NCBI GenBank assembly: GCA_002392625.1
Contig: DGHJ01000032.1
Location: forward strand, 1-6,979
DNA from: Oscillospiraceae bacterium UBA3851
Lineage (GTDB): Bacteria > Bacillota > Clostridia > Oscillospirales > Oscillospiraceae
DNA length: 6,979 bases
Reading direction: 5' to 3'
Below the pieces are notes generated by a model. That model did no database searches. It was not told where the DNA came from and saw only the letters and a program-made list of their open reading frames with translations. The translations under genes were made by a program, and so were the position numbers. Below are positions 1 through 4,429 of the stretch, in pieces. Every line of letters starts with the position of its first letter. Position 1 is the stretch's first letter.

Positions 1-510
1 CTGGAGGACCAGGTGGACATCTACATGGGCACCTTCTCCAAGTCTCTGGCCTCTCTGGGCGGCTACATGGCTGCCAACGCGGAGGTGGCCGACTTTGTGC
101 GCCACGCCTCCCGTCCCTTCATTTTCTCGGCGTCCATTCCGCCTGCCAACTGCGCAACTGCGTTGGCCGCCCTGCGCCATCTGGAAAAGCACCCTGAGCT
201 GCCGGAGCGGCTGAAGGAGCTGAGCCTCTATGCCCGCAAGGGCCTGACGGAGCGCGGCCTCACCATCCGGGAGAGCGCACTGACTGCACCTACCCCCATC
301 GTTCCCATCTACACCTACGAGACCTATCGCACGCTGGACGTGTCGGCCAAGATCTACGACCGGGGTGTGTATGTCAATCCCACCCTTCCTCCCGCTACGC
401 CGGAGGGCGAAGCGCTGCTGCGCACCAGCTACATGGCCACCCACACGGAGGCCCTGCTGGATGAGGCCATGGATATTATTGCGGACGTGATGGTGAACGA
501 GCATGAGTAA
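1..510 (+). CDS. Alpha-oxoamine synthase, serine palmitoyltransferase-like (3' part)
   Basis: This is the last 169 codons of a fold-type I PLP enzyme; the 5' part lies outside the window and the frame is open from base 1. The motif GTFSKS at fragment residues 10-15 supplies the Schiff-base lysine (K14), followed by a glycine-rich ASLGGY turn and RPFIFSASIPP, all typical of the alpha-oxoamine synthase family (BioF, KBL, SPT, cysteate acyltransferase). This family condenses an amino acid with an acyl-CoA or acyl-ACP with loss of CO2. Near the C-terminus, PPATP (residues 130-134) followed by LLR (R141) and a conserved THT matches the PATP loop known from serine palmitoyltransferase. BioF and KBL usually differ at this loop. 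The stop codon overlaps the start of the dehydrogenase by 8 bases, so the two are probably translationally coupled. Family membership is secure. The SPT-like or CFAT-like role is an inference from the loop and the neighbour; substrate specificity cannot be read from this fragment. Confidence 0.85.
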   Translation: MEDQVDIYMGTFSKSLASLGGYMAANAEVADFVRHASRPFIFSASIPPANCATALAALRHLEKHPELPERLKELSLYARKGLTERGLTIRESALTAPTPIVPIYTYETYRTLDVSAKIYDRGVYVNPTLPPATPEGEALLRTSYMATHTEALLDEAMDIIADVMVNEHE

Positions 511-1294
511 GATTGCTGTTGTCACCGGAGGTACCTCCGGCATTGGAAAGCAGACGGCTCTTGCACTGAAGAACGACGGCTATACCGTCTATGAGCTGAG
601 CCGCCGAGCGGAGGGAGTGGAAGGTCTCAATCATATCCCCACCGACATCACCAAGGAGGAGATGGTGAACGCCGCCATTTCCCGGGTAATGGAGCGGGAA
701 GGTCACATCGATGTGCTGGTGAATAACGCCGGCTTCGGCATCTCCGGCGCCATTGAGTTCACGCCGACGTCCGAGGCCAAGCGACTCTTTGATGCCAACT
801 TCTTCGGCATGGTGAACATGAACCGGGCGGTGATCCCCGTCATGCGCGCTCAAAAGTGCGGTCGGATCGTGAACCTCAGCAGTGTGGCCGCCCCCATCCC
901 CATTCCGTTCCAGGCCTATTACTCCGCCTCCAAGGCTGCGGTGAACGCCTACACCATGGCTCTTGCCAATGAGCTGCGTCCCTTTGGCGTCACCGTCTGT
1001 GCCGTACAGCCCGGTGATATCAAGACCGGTTTTACCGCCGCCCGGGAAAAGGTCATTGAGGGCGACGACGTGTACGAGGGCCGCATCGGCCGCAGCGTGG
1101 GCCGCATGGAGCACGATGAACAGACGGGCATGGACCCGGCTGTGGCAGGACGTTTCATTGCCAACGTGGTTCAGAAGCGGAAAGTAAAACCACTTTACAC
1201 CATTGGATTTACCTACAGTTTATTCACCTTCCTGGTGCGCATCCTGCCATGCAGGACATTGAATTGGCTGGTGGGGCTGCTGTACGCCAAGTAA
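503..1294 (+). CDS. Classical short-chain dehydrogenase/reductase, possible 3-ketosphinganine reductase-like
   Basis: This is a complete 263-residue SDR with a Rossmann fold. It has the nucleotide motif TGGTSGIG (residues 8-15), LSRR after beta-2 (R34, R35, suggesting NADP(H) preference), NNAG (74-77), the catalytic N99, S127, Y140 and K144 in the YxxxK arrangement, and the PG turn at 170-171. The length is normal for a classical SDR. The ATG at 503 lies inside the end of the upstream synthase (ATGAGTAA, 8-base overlap) with no strong Shine-Dalgarno, which points to translational coupling. After the catalytic core, residues about 231-262 are hydrophobic with a few basic residues (YSLFTFLVRILPC, WLVGLLYAK), as in membrane-associated lipid SDRs. 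Next to an SPT-like enzyme, the natural guess is reduction of the 3-keto product of the condensation. The SDR family call is certain; the substrate is inference from context. A strong terminator follows 9 bases after the stop. Confidence 0.9.
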   Translation: MSKIAVVTGGTSGIGKQTALALKNDGYTVYELSRRAEGVEGLNHIPTDITKEEMVNAAISRVMEREGHIDVLVNNAGFGISGAIEFTPTSEAKRLFDANFFGMVNMNRAVIPVMRAQKCGRIVNLSSVAAPIPIPFQAYYSASKAAVNAYTMALANELRPFGVTVCAVQPGDIKTGFTAAREKVIEGDDVYEGRIGRSVGRMEHDEQTGMDPAVAGRFIANVVQKRKVKPLYTIGFTYSLFTFLVRILPCRTLNWLVGLLYAK

Positions 1295-1303
1295 AAAAAG
1301 GAA

Positions 1304-1335
1304 ACGGCTCGAAGCTTTTGCTTCGAGTCGTTTTT
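1304..1335. terminator. Bidirectional intrinsic terminator
   Basis: A 12-bp stem (1304-1315 with 1320-1331, one G-T/U wobble) closes a TTTT loop. It is followed on the + strand by TTTTT and preceded by an A-run (1293-1299) that gives a T-run on the - strand. It lies between the convergent dehydrogenase (ends 1294) and membrane protein gene (ends 1339), so it can serve both. Confidence 0.9.
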
Positions 1336-1338
1336 CGT

Positions 1339-2097
1339 TTATGGTCTGGGGACGGAGGGGGGACAGACGGTATCCGCCAGGGCCATGGCTTGCTGTTCCA
1401 CGGTGAGGGGTGGCTTTGCTGGCGCCTCCTGCGCCTTTTTCAGCTTGGCATGGCGGCGCAGCAGCTTCCGGGAGGCCAGCCAGCCGCCGGTCACCATCAG
1501 CGCGCCGCCGATCAGGCGCAGCAGGCGACCGATGGGGGGATAGTCCTTCCAGAAGACGCTCAGCAGTGTATCTGCGGCACCCAAAACCACCATGCCGCCA
1601 AAGACGAGCAGGAGGTTGCGCGGACGCAGGATCTTTTTCCACGGGGCGTTGGGGAAGAGGGCCTTGGCGGTGAGAGCATAGACCAGGGCAGAGGCCACAG
1701 CAGCCAACACCCAGGAGAGGATCTTGCCGCCCAAGGGGGTCATGGCGGCCTGCCACAGAAGGCCCAGGGTCTCCGTCAGCCCCCAGCCGATGCACCAGAG
1801 GGGCACGCCCACCAGAGCGCGCACAGCCGCCGGCAGGGACTGTATCCATCGCCGCACGGCGGGGAGGCGCTGCCGCTTCTCCTCGCTGCTGTCGTCGCTG
1901 TCATCAGCGGTCACGTCGGTGGCTTGGAACGTCAGTGTTTCAATGATCGGCGTGGGGGAATCATCGTCTCCTGCGGGATTCATCAGATCGGCAGGGGAGT
2001 CAAAGGCACCGCCCACCAGTACGCCGGCTGACGCCGCAGCGGCTACCATACCCACGGCGGTTTTCTTTTTCCAGGACTTTTTATTCTTCTCATCCAC
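1339..2097 (-). CDS. Hypothetical multi-pass membrane protein
   Basis: I do not recognise the family. The start chosen is GTG at 2095-2097 because AGGAGG (2107-2112) sits 9 bases upstream; the frame stays open to a TTG at 2157, but that would place the ribosome site inside the gene. The 252-residue product has a very basic N-terminus (KNKKSWKKK) followed by a small-residue hydrophobic segment (13-32) that may be a signal anchor. An acidic Asp/Ser/Thr-rich linker (about 33-73, with DDD and DDSDDSSEE) comes next. Four hydrophobic stretches follow at about 95-118, 124-145, 161-182 and 189-208, separated by basic turns such as WKKILRPR. The C-terminal tail is basic then Pro/Ala-rich. No catalytic motif is visible. 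It is convergent with the dehydrogenase and divergent from rubrerythrin, so it is probably a single-gene unit. Its strong ribosome site and coherent membrane topology argue that it is a real gene. Confidence 0.72.
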   Translation of the reverse strand: MDEKNKKSWKKKTAVGMVAAAASAGVLVGGAFDSPADLMNPAGDDDSPTPIIETLTFQATDVTADDSDDSSEEKRQRLPAVRRWIQSLPAAVRALVGVPLWCIGWGLTETLGLLWQAAMTPLGGKILSWVLAAVASALVYALTAKALFPNAPWKKILRPRNLLLVFGGMVVLGAADTLLSVFWKDYPPIGRLLRLIGGALMVTGGWLASRKLLRRHAKLKKAQEAPAKPPLTVEQQAMALADTVCPPSVPRP

Positions 2098-2106
2098 CGG
2101 AACAGA

Positions 2107-2112
2107 CCTCCT
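2107..2112 (-). promoter_or_regulatory. Ribosome binding site deciding the membrane protein start
   Basis: CCTCCT on the + strand reads AGGAGG on the - strand, 9 bases before the GTG at 2097. It rules against the longer TTG-initiated version of the gene beginning at 2157. Confidence 0.8.
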
Positions 2113-2202
2113 TCCGGATGTTTTCCCTATTTTCCCACAGTTTGTCCCACTTTGCAAGAGAAATCAGAAAAGCGAAAAAAAGCGGGGGAAATAAAATAAG
2201 AA

Positions 2203-2231
2203 TTGCACTTTCGGGGAAAACTTGGTATAAC
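2203..2231 (+). promoter_or_regulatory. Probable sigma-A-type promoter of rubrerythrin
   Basis: A TTGCAC -35-like element (2203-2208), a 17-base spacer and a TATAAC -10 (2226-2231, 5 of 6 to consensus) precede the rubrerythrin gene, predicting a start near 2238 and a leader of about 35 bases. An AAAGGAG ribosome site (2257-2263) follows, 9 bases before the ATG. The upstream sequence (2160-2200) is A-rich. I see no convincing PerR or Fur palindrome. The assignment rests on spacing and the -10; the -35 is weak. Confidence 0.6.
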
Positions 2232-2272
2232 TGAATCAACCACTATATACAAATGGAAAGGAGATCACGGAT

Positions 2273-2806
2273 ATGGAACTGAAGGGCACCAAGACCGAAC
2301 AGAACCTGCGGGACGCTTTTGCCGGGGAGACCCAGGCCCGCAGCAAGTACGACTATTTTGCCTCCGTGGCGAAGAAGGAGGGCTACGAGCAGATCGCAGC
2401 CATCTTCCAGGCCACCGCCAACAACGAGAAGGAGCACGCCAAGTTGTGGTTCAAGGCGCTGCAGGGCATCGGCACCACCACTGAGAATCTGGCTGCTGCC
2501 GCCGCCGGTGAGAACTACGAGTGGACCGATATGTACGATCGCTTTGCCAGGGAGGCTGACGAGGAGGGCTTCCACCAGCTGGCCGAGCAGTTCCGGGGCG
2601 TGGCGGCCATTGAGCGGGCCCATGAGGAGCGCTATCGCGCCTTGCTGCAGAACATCGAGATGCAGAAGGTGTTTGAGAAGAGCGAGGAGACCATGTGGGA
2701 GTGCCGCAACTGCGGCCACCTGGTCATGGGCAAGAAGGCCCCGGACGTGTGCCCGGTGTGCAATCATCCCCAGAGCTATTTCGAGGTCCGGAAAGAGAAC
2801 TATTGA
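2273..2806 (+). CDS. rbr: Rubrerythrin (NADH-linked peroxidase)
   Basis: This 177-residue protein has the classical rubrerythrin layout. An N-terminal four-helix ferritin-like diiron domain (about 1-135) carries E19 (AGETQA), E52 and H55 (ExxH), E94 and E97 (EADEEG), and E114 and H117 (ExxH). A C-terminal rubredoxin-type Fe(SCys)4 domain has C144/C147 (CRNC) and C160/C163 (CPVC). Rubrerythrins reduce hydrogen peroxide in the cytoplasm of anaerobes, taking electrons through the rubredoxin centre. All metal ligands expected of the family appear intact. The ATG at 2273 has an AAAGGAG site 9 bases upstream and its own promoter. The downstream Nudix gene is 50 bases away across a hairpin, so partial co-transcription is possible. 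Presence of this gene supports an anaerobic host. Confidence 0.97.
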   Translation: MELKGTKTEQNLRDAFAGETQARSKYDYFASVAKKEGYEQIAAIFQATANNEKEHAKLWFKALQGIGTTTENLAAAAAGENYEWTDMYDRFAREADEEGFHQLAEQFRGVAAIERAHEERYRALLQNIEMQKVFEKSEETMWECRNCGHLVMGKKAPDVCPVCNHPQSYFEVRKENY

Positions 2807-2814
2807 GAAACCGG

Positions 2815-2840
2815 AGGCGGAGGGCCAAAACCCTCCGCCT
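2815..2840 (+). other. Perfect hairpin between rubrerythrin and the Nudix gene
   Basis: The 10-bp GC-rich stem AGGCGGAGGG (2815-2824) pairs perfectly with 2831-2840 around the loop CCAAAA. It is followed by TGTACTGTG rather than a U-tract, so it is not a standard intrinsic terminator. It begins 8 bases after the rubrerythrin stop and ends 16 bases before the Nudix ATG. It may stabilise the rubrerythrin mRNA 3' end, attenuate read-through, or affect Nudix translation. Confidence 0.65.
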
Positions 2841-2856
2841 TGTACTGTGAAAAGAT

Positions 2857-3417
2857 ATGGATACCATTGAAGAGATCAGAGCATATATACCGGGCTGTGA
2901 GCAGGAGGAACGGGATAAGGCGGCGATGCTGGCCTTTCTGGCATCGAATGACGACGCCTTTGACCGCAGCAACCGCCTGTCCCATATGACCGCCTCCGCC
3001 TGGATCCTCAGCCCGGACCGAAAAAGGGTGGCCATGTGCTACCACAACGTCTATAACAGCTGGTCCTGGACCGGCGGCCACGCCGACGGGGATCGGGATC
3101 TGCTGGCTGTGGCTCTGCGGGAGGCGGAGGAGGAGACCGGCGTTGCCTGCCGTCCGCTGGCGGAGGGCATCTGCTCCCTGGAGATCCTGACGGTCCCCGG
3201 TCACGTGAAAAACGGCCAATGGATCTCCGGCCACACCCATATGAACGTGACCTATCTCCTGTGCGCGGAGAGGGAGGACCTGCGGCCCAAGCCGGACGAG
3301 AACAGGGCCGTGGCGTGGATGACGACCGAGGAGGCGTTGGCAGCCTCCACGGAGCCGTGGATGGTGGAGCACGTCTACCGCAAGCTGATCGAGCGATCAA
3401 AACCGTATATGAAATGA
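2857..3417 (+). CDS. Nudix hydrolase
   Basis: The 186-residue product has a Nudix domain at roughly residues 40-170, preceded by a short helical N-terminus. The Nudix box runs from G74 to V96 and ends in REAEEETGV, giving the metal-binding REuxEExGu core (R88, E89, E92, E93, G95). The first glutamate of the consensus Gx5E is replaced by arginine (R80). The strand before the box, YNSWSWTGGHADGD, matches in my memory a clostridial Nudix group of unknown substrate. Nudix enzymes cleave nucleoside diphosphates linked to another moiety, using Mg2+. No specificity motif is apparent. The ATG at 2857 is preceded only by AAAAGAT, a weak ribosome site, but the N-terminal helix fits the family. A later ATG at 2926 has a GGAGG-like site at an overlong spacing and is less likely. 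The gene may be co-transcribed from the rubrerythrin promoter, since no clear promoter of its own is seen. Confidence 0.9.
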   Translation: MDTIEEIRAYIPGCEQEERDKAAMLAFLASNDDAFDRSNRLSHMTASAWILSPDRKRVAMCYHNVYNSWSWTGGHADGDRDLLAVALREAEEETGVACRPLAEGICSLEILTVPGHVKNGQWISGHTHMNVTYLLCAEREDLRPKPDENRAVAWMTTEEALAASTEPWMVEHVYRKLIERSKPYMK

Positions 3418-3420
3418 ACA

Positions 3421-3462
3421 AAACCCGGCGGAGATGCAGCGGAGGTGCGCTCCACCGGGTTT
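3421..3462. terminator. Bidirectional terminator between the Nudix gene and tcdA
   Basis: AAACCCGGCGGA (3421-3432) pairs with 3451-3462, with 11 of 12 positions matched. On the - strand the stem is followed by TTTTGTT, a fair U-tract for tcdA. On the + strand it is followed by TTTCCGTTT, a weaker one for the Nudix gene. It fills the 55-base gap between two convergent stop codons. Confidence 0.8.
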
Positions 3463-3472
3463 CCGTTTACGT

Positions 3473-4183
3473 TTATCGTTCGACCAGATCCCGCACCACG
3501 GCGCCGGCCATCATAAGGCCCGCCGCGGAGGGCACCCAGGCCACACTGGCGGGGACGCTGCGGCGGCCGGGCGGGGGTGATTCCAGCTGCTGCGTGGGGG
3601 CGGCCTCCTCCGGGCTGAACACCACCTTCAGATGATGGATGCCCCGTGCGCGCAGCTCCTTGCGCATGACGCGTGCTAGAGGACAGCCGGAGGTCTTGGA
3701 GATGTCGGTGATCTGCAGCAGGGAGGGGTCCAGCTTGTTGCCGGTGCCCAGGGCAGAGAGGATGGGGATCCCCCGCGCCTGCGCCTGACCGATCAGGTCC
3801 AGCTTGCAGGACACCAGGTCGATGGCGTCCACGATATAGTCGTACCGGACGCGGAAGAAATCCTCCCGGTGGGCGGCGTCATAGGTGGCTGCCACGGGGT
3901 GCACCGCGATCTCCGGGTTGATGTCCCGGCAGCGCTGAGCCGCCACCTCCGCCTTGGGGCGGCCCACGGTGGAGTGGAGGGCAAAGAGCTGGCGGTTGAT
4001 GTTGCTGGCGCTGACGACATCCTGATCTACCAACGTCAGCTCGCCCACGCCGGACCGGGCCAGGGCCTCCACGGCGTAGCTGCCCACGCCGCCCAGGCCG
4101 AACACGGCCACGTGGCTGTGCCGGAGGATTTCCAGTGCCTCCGGTCCCAGGATCATCTCCGTGCGCAGAAATTGTTCGCTCAT
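3473..4183 (-). CDS. tcdA: tRNA threonylcarbamoyladenosine dehydratase (TcdA/CsdL, E1-like)
   Basis: This 236-residue protein belongs to the ThiF/MoeB/E1 superfamily. It has the ATP-binding loop GLGGVGS (29-35), the acidic end of beta-2 LVDQD (D53), the adenylation signature NINRQ (61-65), K77, and DAIDLVSCK (119-127) closing the nucleotide site. The block SALGTGNKLDP (143-153), then CPLARVMRKELRARGI (C167) and a C-terminal hydrophobic ASVAWVPSAAGLMMAG are characteristic of TcdA rather than ThiF or MoeB. The enzyme uses ATP to cyclise t6A at position 37 of ANN-decoding tRNAs to ct6A. It is slightly shorter than the E. coli protein at about 268 residues. The ATG at 4181-4183 has AAGGAG (4191-4196) 7 bases upstream. 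The leader contains a terminator-like hairpin immediately before this site, so expression may be attenuated. The upstream gene on the same strand is the foldase, 246 bases away. Confidence 0.93.
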   Translation of the reverse strand: MSEQFLRTEMILGPEALEILRHSHVAVFGLGGVGSYAVEALARSGVGELTLVDQDVVSASNINRQLFALHSTVGRPKAEVAAQRCRDINPEIAVHPVAATYDAAHREDFFRVRYDYIVDAIDLVSCKLDLIGQAQARGIPILSALGTGNKLDPSLLQITDISKTSGCPLARVMRKELRARGIHHLKVVFSPEEAAPTQQLESPPPGRRSVPASVAWVPSAAGLMMAGAVVRDLVER

Positions 4184-4202
4184 GGTATCTCTCCTTGTGA
4201 AA

Positions 4203-4227
4203 AGAGGCCGGCAGAAGCCGGCCTCTC
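4203..4227. repeat. Copy 1 of a 25-base palindromic repeat, upstream of tcdA
   Basis: A 10-bp perfect stem with arm AGAGGCCGGC (4204-4213) and loop AGAA is paired with 4218-4227. An identical 25-base copy in the same orientation lies at 4390-4414. On the - strand the hairpin is followed by TTTT and then CACAAGGAG, the tcdA ribosome site, so it resembles an intrinsic terminator inside the tcdA leader. Confidence 0.9.
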
Positions 4228-4279
4228 AGATTGTAGACAAAGGTTTTTTGCGAAGAGGTTCCGACACGCATGGGGGATT

Positions 4280-4307
4280 GTGAAGGGGGATGGGAGTCCC
4301 CCTTCAC
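4280..4307. other. Stem-loop in the foldase-tcdA intergenic region
   Basis: GTGAAGGGGGA (4280-4290) pairs perfectly with 4297-4307 around TGGGAG. Flanking bases extend it: GCATGG (4268-4273) with CCATGC (4315-4320), and ATT (4277-4279) with AAT (4312-4314), separated by small unpaired stretches. The whole forms an elongated imperfect hairpin of about 53 bases. There is no U-tract on either strand. Confidence 0.75.
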
Positions 4308-4318
4308 ATGAAATCCAT

Positions 4319-4356
4319 GCAAATTCAGGAACATTTTTGAATGTTTCTGAATTTGC
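4319..4356. other. AT-rich 17-bp stem-loop
   Basis: GCAAATTCAGGAACATT (4319-4335) pairs with 4340-4356 around the loop TTTG, with a single G-T/U wobble. It is directly adjacent to the hairpins on both sides. No T-rich tail follows it on either strand, so it is not a terminator. Confidence 0.8.
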
Positions 4357-4360
4357 CTCT

Positions 4361-4389
4361 CAAGCTGTCGACAAAGTGTCGACAGCTTG
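4361..4389. other. 13-bp stem-loop containing GTCGAC palindromes
   Basis: CAAGCTGTCGACA (4361-4373) pairs perfectly with 4377-4389 around AAG. With one bulged base the stem extends through 4355-4360 (GCCTCT) pairing with 4391-4396 (AGAGGC). Those bases also form the 5' arm of the downstream repeat copy at 4390-4414, so the two structures compete. Confidence 0.8.
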
Positions 4390-4414
4390 AAGAGGCCGGC
4401 AGAAGCCGGCCTCT
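4390..4414. repeat. Copy 2 of the 25-base palindromic repeat, terminator-like
   Basis: It is identical to 4203-4227: arm AGAGGCCGGC at 4391-4400, loop AGAA, second arm 4405-4414. On the + strand it is followed by TTTTTGGTTTT, which makes a good intrinsic terminator in a direction that serves no recognised gene. On the - strand, where it lies 16 bases after the foldase stop, the tail is TTCAAG, a poor U-tract. Confidence 0.9.
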
Positions 4415-4429
4415 TTTTGGTTTTCGTCG

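Noticed and set aside
1..510. KBL (threonine degradation) or BioF (biotin) as the identity of the synthase
   Set aside because: Not excluded outright, but the PPATP loop favours the SPT-like branch, and the neighbour is a classical SDR rather than threonine dehydrogenase or a biotin gene.
1249..2031. A 260-codon + strand open frame across the membrane protein gene
   Set aside because: It begins inside the dehydrogenase, crosses the strong terminator, and has a Gln/Gly/His-rich composition typical of a shadow frame. The - strand frame has a clear ribosome site and membrane topology.
2098..2157. N-terminal extension of the membrane protein to a TTG at 2157
   Set aside because: The AGGAGG at 2107-2112 is correctly spaced only for the GTG at 2097, and no ribosome site precedes the TTG.
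2160..2272. A PerR or Fur operator at the rubrerythrin promoter
   Set aside because: I looked for the TTATAAT-type inverted repeat and for a Fur-like palindrome and found only scattered AT-rich matches.
4272..4294. G-quadruplex from three G-runs
   Set aside because: Only three runs of three or more Gs are present on this strand within range, and the second run is fully paired in the 4280-4307 hairpin.
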